The notes beneath the pieces are model-generated. The model was not told where the DNA came from. It did no database searches and saw only the letters and a program-made list of their open reading frames with translations. A program made the translations under genes and the position numbers. Positions 45,158 through 54,559 of a stretch of 64,000 bases of DNA are shown here, piece by piece. Location of the stretch: assembly GCF_013364215.1 (NCBI RefSeq), contig NZ_CP054923.1:4712001-4776000 (forward strand), written 5' to 3'. How positions within the stretch are numbered: the stretch's first letter is position 1; every line of letters starts with the position of its first letter. The DNA is from Verrucosispora sp. NA02020. GTDB lineage: Bacteria; Actinomycetota; Actinomycetes; Mycobacteriales; Micromonosporaceae.

Positions 45158-46095
45158 GCGCCCTGTTCAGCCCGATGATGGCCGTCGTCTACGGTGCCAT
45201 CTCGGGCATCCTGCTCTTCTGGCACGGCGCCTGGCAGATGCTCTTCGGCGACGCCGCCGCGCTCGGCACCGACTGGGCCTGGGTGCTGGGCATCGTCTTC
45301 CTGGTGCTGACCGTCCGGGGTGTGCTGTTCCCGGTCTACGTCCGGCAGATCAAGTCGCAGCGCGCGATGCAGGCGCTCCAGCCACGCGTCAAGGAGATCC
45401 AGGAGAGGCACAAGGACGACCGCGAGACCATGCAGAAGGAGCTGCTGGAGCTCTATCGCACGGAGAAGGCCAACCCGCTGACGGCCTTCCTCCCGATGCT
45501 GGTGCAGATCCCGGTCTTCCTGGGCCTGTTCCACGTGCTGCGTCATCTCAAGCCGACCATGCCGGAGCACATGAAGACGCTGTACGGCTGGACGGTCACC
45601 CAGTTCGACAGCGCCTCGTCGGCGACGTTGTTCGGCGCGCCGATCGCGGCCAGCCTCCGGTCCGGTGCGCAGGAGCTGTCGCTGCTCGGCGCGGACGGCA
45701 CGACCGTCCGGATCGTCGCCGCGATCCTGATCGTCACGATGATCGCCACGACCTATCTGAGCAGCCGGCAGATGATCCTGCGGACCGGCTGGGCCGAGGA
45801 CCCGCAGCAGCGGACGGTGCAGCGGCTGATGCTCTACGGCATCCCGTTCTCGCTGCTCGTCTCGGGTCTGATCTTCCCGATCGGCGTGATCATCTACTGG
45901 GTGACCACGAACCTGTTCTCCCTCGCCCAGCAGACCTGGGTCCTCCGGAAGTACCCGCCGCCGACCAGCGGCACGCCGAAGGCGGGAGCCACGGCCACCC
46001 CGGCCCGCGCCACACCCCCGGCCCGGTCGCTCGCACCCCGGCCGGGCGCGAAGCCGACCACCGCCGCCCGCCGGGGCGCGACACGCGGCCGATAG
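45154..46095 (+). CDS. yidC: YidC/Oxa1/Alb3-family membrane insertase
   Basis: A 313-residue insertase. The hydrophobic core has five membrane helices with PLTAFLPMLVQIPVFLGLFH and LIFPIGVIIYWVTTNLFSLA, hallmarks of the family; the positively charged cytoplasmic loop (LQPRVKEIQERHKDDRETMQ) precedes them. It inserts membrane proteins with or without Sec. The C-terminus is a Pro/Ala/Arg tail. Since it is not next to rnpA/rpmH, it is probably an additional copy and not the primary chromosomal YidC. It lies downstream of the contractile locus. Confidence 0.93.
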   Translation: MSALFSPMMAVVYGAISGILLFWHGAWQMLFGDAAALGTDWAWVLGIVFLVLTVRGVLFPVYVRQIKSQRAMQALQPRVKEIQERHKDDRETMQKELLELYRTEKANPLTAFLPMLVQIPVFLGLFHVLRHLKPTMPEHMKTLYGWTVTQFDSASSATLFGAPIAASLRSGAQELSLLGADGTTVRIVAAILIVTMIATTYLSSRQMILRTGWAEDPQQRTVQRLMLYGIPFSLLVSGLIFPIGVIIYWVTTNLFSLAQQTWVLRKYPPPTSGTPKAGATATPARATPPARSLAPRPGAKPTTAARRGATRGR

Positions 46096-46102
46096 ACGCC
46101 GA

Positions 46103-46142
46103 GATCCCGGTACGCCCCCTTGCCGGGCGGCGTACCGGGATC
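46103..46142. terminator. Bidirectional terminator between YidC and GH3 genes
   Basis: GATCCCGGTACGCC (46103-46116) and its exact complement (46129-46142) form a 14-base-pair stem with a 12-base loop, between the converging stops at 46095 and 46157. Confidence 0.7.
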
Positions 46143-46156
46143 ACCGGTGACAGACG

Positions 46157-48487
46157 TCAGCGCACGTCGGTGGTGGTCCAGCGCGGCGACGCGTTGGTCA
46201 CCACGGCGGTGTCACCGACGAGCGTGGTACGCCCCTCGGCGTCCCGCCGCACACTGCTGCCCACCCAGAGGTCGACGTCGCCGGGCTCCACCACGCGGGT
46301 GAGGCTGCGGTCGGAGAAGGCCAGGCGGGTGGTGGGCACCGTCAACTCGACCGTGACCGACTGGCCCGGCTCCAGGTGCACCCGGCGGTAGCCGAGCAAC
46401 TGGGCCACCGGCCGCGTCACCGAGCCGACCAGGTCACGACCGTAGAGCTGGACCACCTCGTCGCCGGCCACCGCACCGGTGTTGGTGAGCCGGACGGTCA
46501 CCGGCAGCGCCCCGTCGGTCGGCACGGTGGCGGGGACGGTCAGGTCGGCGTACTCGAAGGTGGTGTAGGACAGGCCGTGACCGAACGAGGCCACCGGGGT
46601 CGCCGGCAGGTTGGTCACCTCGCTGCCCTCGCCGAGGGTGGGGTGCAGGTACGAGAACGGCTGCGCCCCGGCCGATCCGGGCAAGCTGACCGGCAGCCGC
46701 CCCGACGGGTTGACCCGGCCGGAGAGCACCCCGACGATCGCGCCCGCCCCCTCCTCACCGGGGAAGAACGCCTGCACCACGGCCGCGCAGCGGTCCATCG
46801 CCCAGCCGAGCACGTACGGCCGACCGGTGAGCAGCACCAGCACCACCGGCGTACCGGTCGCCAGCACCGCCTCGGCCAGCTCCCGCTGGACACCCGGCAG
46901 CTCCAGGTCCTCCCGGTCGCACCCCTCGCCGACGGTGCCGCGCCCGAACAGTCCCGCGTGGTCGCCGACCACCAGGACCGCCACGTCCGCCGCGGCGGCG
47001 GTGGCCACCGCCTCGTCGAAGCCGGACCGGTCCTCGGAGTCCACGTCGCAGCCCCGCGCCCAGCTCACCAGGTCGGTGCCGAACTCGGCCCGGGCCGCCG
47101 CGAGGACAGTCGGCACCTCGATGCCGGTCTCCACGTCGGGGTGCTGGACCAGCACGTGGTTGAGGAAGGAATAGCAGCCGAACAGCGCACCCTCCCGGTC
47201 CGCGTTCGGCCCGACCACCGCCACCCGCCGCCCGGCCGGCAGCGGGAGTACGCCCTGGTTGGCGACGAGGACGACGGACTTCTCGGCGAGCCGGCGGGCG
47301 ATGGACCGGTGCTCCGGCGAGTCGAGGTCGACCGGCTGCGGCTCGTCGTCGAAGGTGGCGTCGAGCAGCCCGAGCGCCTCCTTCTGGCGCAGGACCCGCA
47401 GCACCGCCCGGTCCACGACCGCCTCGTCGAGCCGGCCCGACCGCACCGACTCGGCCACCGTCAGGTAGGCGTCGCCGGTCGGCAGTTCGATGTCGACGCC
47501 GGCGGTCAGCGCCTGCACCGCCGCGTCGGCGTTGTCGGCCGCGACGTGGTGCAGCAGGTTCAGGAAGGCCACGCCGAAGTAGTCGGCGACCACCGTCCCG
47601 TCGAAGCCCCACCGGTCCCGCAGGATCCCGGTCAGCATGGTCGGGTCGGCCGCCACCGGTACGCCGTCGATCTCCGCGTACGAGTGCATGACCGACCGCG
47701 CGTCGCCGTCCAGGATCGCCATCTCGAACGGCGGCAGCAGCACGTCGGCGAGTTCCCGGGGACCGGCGTGCACCGGGGCGAAGTTGCGCCCGGCGCGGGA
47801 GGCCGAGTAGCCGGCGAAGTGCTTGAGCGTGGCCAGCACCCCCTGTGCCTGGAGTCCCCGCACGTACGACGTGCCGAGCGTGCCGACGAGGTAGGGGTCC
47901 TCGGCGATGCACTCGTCGACCCGCCCCCAGCGGGGGTCACGGATCACGTCGAGCACCGGGGAGAGCCCCTGGTGGATGCCGAGCGCCCGCATGGACGCCC
48001 CGATCGCCTCGGCCATCTCGGTGACGAGTTCCGGATCGCAGGCGGCGCCCCACGCCAGCGGGGTGGGGTAGGTCGCCGCCTTCCACGCGGAGAGCCCGGT
48101 GAGGCACTCCTCGTGGACGATCGCCGGGATGCCGAGCCGGGTGCCGGTCACCAGGTCGGACTGGAACTTCCACAACCAGGACGCGCGGGCCTCGGCGTCG
48201 ACCGGCCGGGTGCCGTACGCCCGGGTGAGGTGCCCGAGCCCGTGCCGGGAGAAGGTCTCCAGCTTGCCGACGTCGGCGAACTCGCCCTGCAAGGGCGCGA
48301 CCGTCTCGCCGTCCTCCTTCTCCCAGAAGCCGACGAGCTGGGCGACCTTCTCCTCGATGGTCATCCGCCCGAGCAGCTCACGGACCCGTGCCTCGCCGTC
48401 CGGCCGGTCGGACCGGTCGTGCCGGTCGTGGCCCGGACCCGGTTGTGCCGGGACCGGTGCGCCGACCACGCCGTGGACCTCAGTCAT
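46157..48487 (-). CDS. Glycoside hydrolase family 3 beta-glycosidase
   Basis: A 776-residue GH3 enzyme of beta-glucosidase/beta-xylosidase type. The (beta/alpha)8 domain has SPVLDVIRDPRWGRVDECIA, the LKHFAGY motif (Lys222-His223) and the nucleophile Asp302 in VVADYFGV. The second alpha/beta domain (about 400-590) and a C-terminal FnIII-like domain (SFGHGLSYTTFEYADLTVP onward) are complete. No signal peptide is present, so it acts on imported oligosaccharides in the cytoplasm. It is the last gene of the ABC operon, 60 bases after the second permease, and completes a transport-and-cleave pathway. Confidence 0.93.
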   Translation of the reverse strand: MTEVHGVVGAPVPAQPGPGHDRHDRSDRPDGEARVRELLGRMTIEEKVAQLVGFWEKEDGETVAPLQGEFADVGKLETFSRHGLGHLTRAYGTRPVDAEARASWLWKFQSDLVTGTRLGIPAIVHEECLTGLSAWKAATYPTPLAWGAACDPELVTEMAEAIGASMRALGIHQGLSPVLDVIRDPRWGRVDECIAEDPYLVGTLGTSYVRGLQAQGVLATLKHFAGYSASRAGRNFAPVHAGPRELADVLLPPFEMAILDGDARSVMHSYAEIDGVPVAADPTMLTGILRDRWGFDGTVVADYFGVAFLNLLHHVAADNADAAVQALTAGVDIELPTGDAYLTVAESVRSGRLDEAVVDRAVLRVLRQKEALGLLDATFDDEPQPVDLDSPEHRSIARRLAEKSVVLVANQGVLPLPAGRRVAVVGPNADREGALFGCYSFLNHVLVQHPDVETGIEVPTVLAAARAEFGTDLVSWARGCDVDSEDRSGFDEAVATAAAADVAVLVVGDHAGLFGRGTVGEGCDREDLELPGVQRELAEAVLATGTPVVLVLLTGRPYVLGWAMDRCAAVVQAFFPGEEGAGAIVGVLSGRVNPSGRLPVSLPGSAGAQPFSYLHPTLGEGSEVTNLPATPVASFGHGLSYTTFEYADLTVPATVPTDGALPVTVRLTNTGAVAGDEVVQLYGRDLVGSVTRPVAQLLGYRRVHLEPGQSVTVELTVPTTRLAFSDRSLTRVVEPGDVDLWVGSSVRRDAEGRTTLVGDTAVVTNASPRWTTTDVR

Positions 48488-48547
48488 GCTGTGCTTTCCC
48501 CTTTGTGTTGTGCTGGCGTCGCGTCGGCTCTCGTCCGGCCGCGCCGC

Positions 48548-49408
48548 TCAGCCCTTGACCGCGCCCTGCAGGCCACCGACGATCTGCTTTTCGGCGAACG
48601 TGAAGAAAAGTAGTGCCGGCAGCATTGCCAGCGAGGTGAAGGCGAGGATTCCGGCCGTGTCCGAGGTGTACTGACTGGAGAAGTTCTGCACGCCCAACGG
48701 CAGGGTGTGCAGGCTGGCGTCACCGAGGACGAGCAGCGGCAGGAGGAAGGCGTTCCAGCTCGCCACGAACGCGAGGATCCCGACGGTGACGAGGGCGGGC
48801 CGCGACAGCGGGAGCATGATGCGCCAGAGGAACCCGAGCCGGCCGGTGCCGTCGATCGCGGCGGCGTCCTCCAGTTCGCGCGGGATCGCGGAGAGGAACG
48901 GCCGCAGGATCACGATCGTCAACGGTAGCGCGAAGGCGATCTGCGGCAGCATCACCGCGAAGTAGGAGTTGATCAGGTTCATGTCCCGCAGCATGAGGTA
49001 GAGCGGCAGGATCGCCGCGCCGGCCGGGAAGAGCAGGCCGAGCGTGAAGAAGGTGTAGAGCACCTCACGGCCACGGAAGGTGTAGCGGGCCAGCACGAAC
49101 GCGGCGCAGACCCCGAGCAGGACGACGCCGAGCGTGGTGCCCAGCGCGATCACGGCGCTGTTGAACGCCTGCGTCCAGAAGCCGCTCTGGGTCAGCACCC
49201 GGGCGTAGTTGTCGAAGACCCACGGGTCGGGCAGACCGGCCGGGTTCGCGACGATCTGCGGGGTGGTGCGGAAGCCTCCGATGATGACGTACAGCACCGG
49301 GACGATCGACACCGCCGCGACCGCGAGGGCCAGCCCGTAGGTGAGGGGATTGCCCCACGACACCGGGCGACGCCGGCGGGACGGGGACAGGGTGGCGTTG
49401 GCGGTCAC
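48548..49408 (-). CDS. Sugar ABC transporter permease (MalG-like)
   Basis: A 286-residue inner-membrane permease with six helices and the EAA loop (ELEDAAAIDGTGRLGFLWRI). GTG 49408 lies one base after the upstream stop and has a GGAAGGG site; a GTG at 49447 would add 13 residues and overlap the upstream gene. Pairs with the MalF-like subunit. As usual for this CUT1 family in actinomycetes, the ATPase is not in the operon and is probably supplied by a shared MsiK-type protein. Confidence 0.92.
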   Translation of the reverse strand: MTANATLSPSRRRRPVSWGNPLTYGLALAVAAVSIVPVLYVIIGGFRTTPQIVANPAGLPDPWVFDNYARVLTQSGFWTQAFNSAVIALGTTLGVVLLGVCAAFVLARYTFRGREVLYTFFTLGLLFPAGAAILPLYLMLRDMNLINSYFAVMLPQIAFALPLTIVILRPFLSAIPRELEDAAAIDGTGRLGFLWRIMLPLSRPALVTVGILAFVASWNAFLLPLLVLGDASLHTLPLGVQNFSSQYTSDTAGILAFTSLAMLPALLFFTFAEKQIVGGLQGAVKG

Positions 49409-49409
49409 G

Positions 49410-50414
49410 TCAGTTCGCCCTTCCGGTCGTGGCACCCTGGATGTCACGGCGCAGCAGGAACCGCTGGAACAGCAGTGCCGCGACGAACGAGATGACGAAG
49501 AGGATCACCGCCACCGCGTTGCCGTACCCCCACAGCCGGGCGAAGAACCCGTTGTCCACCATGTAGGTGGCCATGGTGGCGGAGGCCCCGAGCGAGCGGA
49601 CGGCGGGCACCGAGGTCACCCAGATCACGTCGAAGACCTGCAACGAGCCGATCATCGACAGGAACATCCAGATCCGGATGGTGGGGCCGAGCAGCGGCAG
49701 GGTGACGTGCCGTTGGATCTGCCACCAGCTCGCGCCGTCGATGGCGGCGGCCTCGTTCAGCTCCTGCGGCACGTTGGACAGGCCGGCGAGCAGCAGGATG
49801 ATGGCGAAGCCGACGTACTTCCAGGTGAGCACGAACAGCAGCGTCCAGATGACGATGTCCAGGTCGGCCAGCCAGGCCTGCACCAGGCCGCCCAGCCCGA
49901 TCGACTGGAGCAGCGCGTCCAGGCTGCCGTTCGGGGTCAGGATCAGCTTCCACATGATGCCGACCGTGACCTCGGCCAGCACGTACGGCACGAAGGCCAG
50001 CAGGCGGAACAGGGTGCGGCCCCGGAAGTGCCGGTTGAGCAGCAGGGCCACGCCGAGGGCGACCGGGCCCTGCAACAGCAGCGAGCCGAAGACGATGATG
50101 GCGTTGTTGCGCAACGCGTCGAGGAAGATCGGGTCCTGGAACGCCATGACGTAGTTGTCGAACCCGATGTACTCGGTGGGCGGTCCGACTCCACGCCAGC
50201 GGAAGAGGCTGTAGTAGAGCGCGAAGCCCATCGGTACGAGGACGAACGTCACGTAGACGACGATCGCCGGGGTGGTGAGACCGATGATCTCGTACCACTT
50301 GCGTCGGGTCTCGGCGGCCCGGTCCTTCGAGGGGCGCCGGACGGGCCGGAGCCCCGCCGGCGGCGCGGAGGCACCGCCGGCAGGGTCCAGTGTGGTGGGG
50401 TTGGTGGCGGTCAC
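49410..50414 (-). CDS. Sugar ABC transporter permease (MalF-like)
   Basis: A 334-residue CUT1 permease with six helices and the EAA motif ELNEAAAIDGASWWQIQRHV. The GTG start at 50414 overlaps the binding-protein stop (GTGA). The N-terminal 35 residues are a cytoplasmic Pro-rich lead. Works with the MalG-like subunit and the lipoprotein at 50411. Confidence 0.93.
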   Translation of the reverse strand: MTATNPTTLDPAGGASAPPAGLRPVRRPSKDRAAETRRKWYEIIGLTTPAIVVYVTFVLVPMGFALYYSLFRWRGVGPPTEYIGFDNYVMAFQDPIFLDALRNNAIIVFGSLLLQGPVALGVALLLNRHFRGRTLFRLLAFVPYVLAEVTVGIMWKLILTPNGSLDALLQSIGLGGLVQAWLADLDIVIWTLLFVLTWKYVGFAIILLLAGLSNVPQELNEAAAIDGASWWQIQRHVTLPLLGPTIRIWMFLSMIGSLQVFDVIWVTSVPAVRSLGASATMATYMVDNGFFARLWGYGNAVAVILFVISFVAALLFQRFLLRRDIQGATTGRAN

Positions 50415-51718
50415 TTGCGCGCGGCCGCCTTCATCGCCTCGACGACCTGCTCGGGAGTCCCGTTGCCGGCGAAGATGGCGACGATCGCGTCGTTCATCGC
50501 GTTACCGACGGTGCTGCCGAACGCGGTGTCCAGCCAGAGCTGCACGTAGGTCGCACCGGTGGTCGCCTCCAGGATGGAGCGCAGGGCCGGGTCCTGGACG
50601 CCGTCCTCGGCACCCTTGGCGACGGGCAGGCCGGTGCCGGTCTGCGCGTAGCCCTTCTGCACCTCGGGGCTGACGATGTACTTGAGGAACTCGACGCACT
50701 CGCCCGGGGCGTTCTTGGCGCAGGCGAAACCGTCGCCACCGCCGAGCGCCGCCTTCGGGTCACCGGCGGAGCCGGAGATCGCCGGCACCGGGAACCAACC
50801 GATGAACTTGTCGAGCGCCTCCTTGTCGTTGGTCACCGTCTCCAGCGAGCCCTTGTTCCAGTCGCCCATCAGCTCCATGGCGGCCTTGCCGTTGGCGAGC
50901 AGACCGTTGGCGCTGGTCGGGTCGTTCTGACCCGGGGTGGCGATGAAGTTGTCCTGGAACGGCTTGGTGTCGATGAAGGCCTTGAGGTCCTGGCCGGCCT
51001 TCACGAAGCACGGGTCGTCGAAGACCGTCTCGGCGCTGGCCTTCTTCAGCGTGTCCACCGAGCAGGCGCGCAGGGCGAAGTTGTACCACCAGTGCGCGGC
51101 GGGCCACTTGTCACCGGCGCCCAGCGCGATCGGGATCACGTTGATCGCCTTGAGCTTGGTGACCGCGTCGTTGAGCTCCTCGAACGTGGTCGGCGGGGCG
51201 GCGATGCCGGCCCGCTCGAACATGTCCTTGTTGTACCAGACGCCCTCGATGCCCATCCGGTACGGCAGACCGTACTGCTTGCCGTCCACCTGCCAGATCT
51301 CGGCGGCGCTACCGATGTTGTCGACCTCGGACTTCGCCTGCTCGGTGATGTCCTTGAGGTAGTCGGCCTCGACCTGCTCGCGGATCTCGCCGCCGCCCCA
51401 CGCCTGGAAGATGTCCGGCGGGTCGTTGCTCAGCAGCGCGGCGGGCAGCCGGGTGCGTTGGAGCTGGTTGGTCTCGATCCCCTCGATCTCGATCGTGACC
51501 GTGGGGTGGAGCGCGGTGAAGTCGGCGGCGACCTTCTCCCAGTAGGTCTTGCCGGGCCCGTCCTGGGAGGCGTTGTGCCACCAGGTCAGGGTCACCGGGT
51601 TCTTGAACAGCTCACTCTCCGGAGCTTCGGACTCACCCCCGCCGCCACATCCGGCGGCAAGCAGTGCGGTGGTGATGGACAGCGCTATGGCGGTGGTTAC
51701 GCGGCGCTTCAAAGCCAT
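50411..51718 (-). CDS. Sugar ABC transporter substrate-binding lipoprotein
   Basis: A 435-residue binding protein. The signal peptide ends in LLAAGC with lipidated Cys24. VTLTWWHNASQDGPGKTYWE, DPPDIFQAWGGGEIREQVEA and WNKGSLETV show the family 1 extracellular solute-binding fold with aromatic sugar-stacking residues. First gene of the operon with the two permeases and the GH3 enzyme; the likely ligand is a plant or fungal beta-linked oligosaccharide, inferred from the GH3. An operator-like palindrome lies 80 bases upstream. Confidence 0.93.
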   Translation of the reverse strand: MALKRRVTTAIALSITTALLAAGCGGGGESEAPESELFKNPVTLTWWHNASQDGPGKTYWEKVAADFTALHPTVTIEIEGIETNQLQRTRLPAALLSNDPPDIFQAWGGGEIREQVEADYLKDITEQAKSEVDNIGSAAEIWQVDGKQYGLPYRMGIEGVWYNKDMFERAGIAAPPTTFEELNDAVTKLKAINVIPIALGAGDKWPAAHWWYNFALRACSVDTLKKASAETVFDDPCFVKAGQDLKAFIDTKPFQDNFIATPGQNDPTSANGLLANGKAAMELMGDWNKGSLETVTNDKEALDKFIGWFPVPAISGSAGDPKAALGGGDGFACAKNAPGECVEFLKYIVSPEVQKGYAQTGTGLPVAKGAEDGVQDPALRSILEATTGATYVQLWLDTAFGSTVGNAMNDAIVAIFAGNGTPEQVVEAMKAAARK

Positions 51719-51798
51719 CGGTATCTCCTCGACGTATCAGTCGCGGTGCTCGGCCTGCCGGCGAGTTTTACAGCCGTGTAACTCAGTGTCAATCGGTG

Positions 51799-51814
51799 TC
51801 GATAACGTTTTCGA
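51799..51814. promoter_or_regulatory. LacI-type operator between sugar operon and its regulator
   Basis: TCGATAACGTTTTCGA is a palindrome broken at one pair, with the AACGTT centre typical of LacI-family sites. It lies in the 139-base gap between the divergent binding-protein and LacI genes, and can control both. Confidence 0.6.
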
Positions 51815-51844
51815 CTCGCCGTCGGCAGCGCTCGTCGAGCCCTC

Positions 51845-51850
51845 TATCAT
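51845..51850 (+). promoter_or_regulatory. -10 box for a leaderless LacI transcript
   Basis: TATCAT lies 7 bases upstream of GTG 51858, so the regulator mRNA probably starts at its start codon. No ribosome site is present. Confidence 0.4.
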
Positions 51851-51857
51851 CGTCGGC

Positions 51858-52865
51858 GTGGCGTTCCCGCAGCGTGTCAACATGTCGGACGTGGCCCGAG
51901 CGGCCGGCGTCTCGGTCGCGACTGTATCCAAGGTGGTGAATGGCCGGTACGGCGTGGCGCAGGCGACCGTGGAGCGGGTTCAGCAGGTCATCCACCAACT
52001 CGGCTACGAGGCCAGCCTCGGCGCGCAGAGCCTGCGCAGCCACCGTACGAACGTGCTGGGGATTCTGGTGGCCGAGTTCGAACCGTTCTCCACCGAGTTG
52101 CTCAAGGGCGCCTCGTCGGAGGTCACCGGCACCGGTTACCAGTTGCTGGCGTACTCCAGCGGTGACGTGGCCGGTGCCGCCGTCGGCTGGGAACGACGCT
52201 CCCTGGCCCGGCTCTCCGGGACGCTCATCGACGGCGCCGTGATCGTCACCCCCACGGTGGTGGAGACCAAGCAGGGCTTCCACGTGGTGGCCGTCGACCC
52301 GCACACCGGGCCGTCCGGCCTGCCCACCGTCGACTCCGACAACTTCGCCGGTGCCGTGCTCGCCACCAACTACCTGCTCTCGCTCGGCCACCGCCGCATC
52401 GGGCACATCTCCGGCCGCGCCGACCTGGAGTCGTCCCGCCTGCGCGAGGCGGGCTTCCGGCAGGCCATGGCCGACGCGGGCGTGACCGTGGACGAACGGC
52501 TCGTCCGCGTCGGTGGGTTCCGGATCGAGAGCGCCGCCGGCACCGCCGCCGAACTGCTCGCCCTCCCCGACCGGCCGACCGCGGTCTTCGCCGGCAACGA
52601 CCTCTCCGCCATCTCGACCATCGACGTGGCGCAGAGCATGGGCCTGTCGGTACCCGACGACGTCTCCGTGATCGGCTTCGACAACGTCCCGGAGTCGGCG
52701 CTGACCAACCCGCCCCTGACCACCATCATGCAACCGATCCAGCGGATGGGCGCCGAGGCGCTGCGGCTGCTCGTCGACCTGATCGCCGGTGTGGAGCGCG
52801 ACTCCCACATCCGACTCCCCACCGAACTCGTGGTCCGCGCCTCCTGCCGCCCGTTCCCCGCCTGA
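51858..52865 (+). CDS. LacI-family regulator of the sugar uptake operon
   Basis: A 335-residue repressor. The HTH (MSDVARAAGVSVATVSKVVN) and hinge (QVIHQLGYEASLGAQSLRSH) are followed by the ligand domain, with DDVSVIGFDNVPESALTNPP near the end. GTG 51858 fits a leaderless mRNA; ATG at 51891 is an alternative. Divergent from the binding protein, permeases and GH3, with an operator between; it probably senses a product of the imported sugar. Confidence 0.93.
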   Translation: MAFPQRVNMSDVARAAGVSVATVSKVVNGRYGVAQATVERVQQVIHQLGYEASLGAQSLRSHRTNVLGILVAEFEPFSTELLKGASSEVTGTGYQLLAYSSGDVAGAAVGWERRSLARLSGTLIDGAVIVTPTVVETKQGFHVVAVDPHTGPSGLPTVDSDNFAGAVLATNYLLSLGHRRIGHISGRADLESSRLREAGFRQAMADAGVTVDERLVRVGGFRIESAAGTAAELLALPDRPTAVFAGNDLSAISTIDVAQSMGLSVPDDVSVIGFDNVPESALTNPPLTTIMQPIQRMGAEALRLLVDLIAGVERDSHIRLPTELVVRASCRPFPA

Positions 52866-53015
52866 CGCCGCCCGGCGGGGCATTCGCCCGTCCTCGCACC
52901 ATCTGACGACAGGTATCACCGGCTCGGTTACCGGCTCCTGAAGAACGTCATCGCGCCGAAACGGTACGGACACCCACCGTGACCGGCGCACGCTCCTTCG
53001 ATAGGAGAACCTGTC

Positions 53016-54041
53016 ATGAGCAGTGCAGGAAGACGGGTCCGCCGCGCCACGGTGGTCGGGCTCACCGCCGCGATGCTGACCGGTCTGCTGGCCGTCACCG
53101 CCGCCGCCGCGGTGCCGGTCGAGGCGGTCCCGGCCGCCGCCGCAGCCGCCCGGACCGACGTCTACATCAAGGACACCACCGCCGACGTCGGAGGCGAGCC
53201 GCACGCGCTGAACCCGCTCTGGGCCAGCCCCGACATCAAGGTCTGCCCCACCGCGATCGAGTGCGCCGTCAGCCAGAACCCGATCGTCGGCGTCACCAAC
53301 TACCTCTTCATCAAGCTGCGCAACCCCGGCCCGTACGGCTCGGGCACCAGCAACGGCGTGCTTCGCGTCTATCGGACCACGCCGGGCGGCGGCGCGGTCT
53401 GGCCGACCCACTGGACCCAGATCGGCGCGGCCAACGTGGTCTCCTTCGCCGGGGTCACCACGGTCACCATCCCCTGGACCGGAGTCCCCGGGCCGGGGCA
53501 CTTCTGCCTGCTCGCCCGCTGGGTGTCCGCGACCGACCCGATGACCTTCGAGGGCCCGGACATCAGCACGAACACCCGGCACAACAACAACATCGCGTGG
53601 CGCAACGTCGACTCGGTCCAGCTCGCCGTGGGCGGATCGCCGGCCGTCCGGCCGTTCGCCATCGGCAACTCGCTGACCGTACCGTCCAGGAACGAGGTCG
53701 TCTTCGCGGCGGCCGAGCCGCTCCAGGCGATCGGCGGTCGGGTCGTCGTCGATCTCGGCCCGGAACTCTTCGAGCGCTGGCGGGCCGGGGGCGCGGTCGG
53801 CACGGGTGTCCGCGCCGTCGGCCGGACGCAGGTGGAGATCGTCGAGCCCACCAGGGCCAGCCTGGGCAACCTGGCGCTGAACCCCGGTGAGCGCGCGGAG
53901 TTCTCGCTGCTCTTCTCGGCCACGGCCGACAGCCAGCGGGAGATCTCCTTCACCGTCACCCAGTTCGGCCCGGACAGCAGCGGCGCCCGGTCGACCGACC
54001 TCGGTGGTGTGCAGTATCTGATCAGCACTGTCAAGCGGTAG
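53016..54041 (+). CDS. Secreted protein of unknown function
   Basis: A 341-residue exported protein. The N-terminus (GRRVRRATVVGLTAAMLTGL) is a signal peptide, possibly Tat type, with cleavage near VPAAAAA. The mature part is strand-rich with VYIKDTTADVGGEPHALNPL, NPIVGVTNYLFIKLRNPGPY and HFCLLARWVSATDPM, a pattern seen in Ig-like secreted domains that accompany metalloproteases, but no catalytic residues are obvious. ATG 53016 has AGGAGAA at 8 bases. It converges on the sigma-factor operon. Confidence 0.72.
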   Translation: MSSAGRRVRRATVVGLTAAMLTGLLAVTAAAAVPVEAVPAAAAAARTDVYIKDTTADVGGEPHALNPLWASPDIKVCPTAIECAVSQNPIVGVTNYLFIKLRNPGPYGSGTSNGVLRVYRTTPGGGAVWPTHWTQIGAANVVSFAGVTTVTIPWTGVPGPGHFCLLARWVSATDPMTFEGPDISTNTRHNNNIAWRNVDSVQLAVGGSPAVRPFAIGNSLTVPSRNEVVFAAAEPLQAIGGRVVVDLGPELFERWRAGGAVGTGVRAVGRTQVEIVEPTRASLGNLALNPGERAEFSLLFSATADSQREISFTVTQFGPDSSGARSTDLGGVQYLISTVKR

Positions 54042-54053
54042 CTCGCACCGCAG

Positions 54054-54089
54054 CGAGGGTCGTGGGTCGGAGGGGGCTCACGACCCTCG
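54054..54089. terminator. Bidirectional terminator
   Basis: CGAGGGTCGTG (54054-54064) and its complement (54079-54089) form an 11-base-pair stem between converging genes ending at 54041 and 54095. Confidence 0.65.
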
Positions 54090-54094
54090 TGGCG

Positions 54095-54559
54095 TCAGCG
54101 CAGGCAGACCCAGTCGGTCGCCACCACGTGTTCGCCGGTGTACGCACGCAGCTGCACCGGCCCGGTCGGCGGCACCCCGAGCGAGAAGAGACCCACCGCG
54201 TCGACCGTCGCCTCGTCGTAGACTCCGCCCACGGTCCGGGCGCTGACCCGACCACGACCGGCCGGCGAGACCTGACCGACGATGCCGGCGTCGCTGACCT
54301 CGATCTCCAGCACCATCCCGTCACCCCGGAAGCAGAGGCTCCGCGCCGAACCGGAGGAGCGGGTGAGCCCGGCCGACTCCGGTTCGAGCACCGAGTCGAA
54401 GGTCAGCTCGGCCAGGGTCACCTCGGCGTCCGTCCGCCGCCGGGCGAACGCCGCCCGCGCCGCCGTCAGATGCTCCTCGGGCACTCCCTCGGAGTCCCAG
54501 AGCGCGGCGACCAGTTCCGCCGCCAACCTGCCGTCATCGACCGGCGGCCACGGCTCCAT
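54095..54559 (-). CDS. Small conserved protein coupled to a sigma factor
   Basis: A 154-residue protein from ATG 54559 (GTG 54568 possible), overlapping the sigma factor end by 26 bases. The first half is helical (LAAELVAALWDSEGVPEEHL), the second strand-rich (SLCFRGDGMVLEIEVSDAG, then IVGQVSPAGRGRVSARTVGG and YTGEHVVATDWVCLR), with no membrane helix. Similar small proteins occur next to sigma factors beside CHAT and subtilisin genes in actinomycetes. Role unknown; an anti-sigma or protease target are options. Confidence 0.65.
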   Translation of the reverse strand: MEPWPPVDDGRLAAELVAALWDSEGVPEEHLTAARAAFARRRTDAEVTLAELTFDSVLEPESAGLTRSSGSARSLCFRGDGMVLEIEVSDAGIVGQVSPAGRGRVSARTVGGVYDEATVDAVGLFSLGVPPTGPVQLRAYTGEHVVATDWVCLR

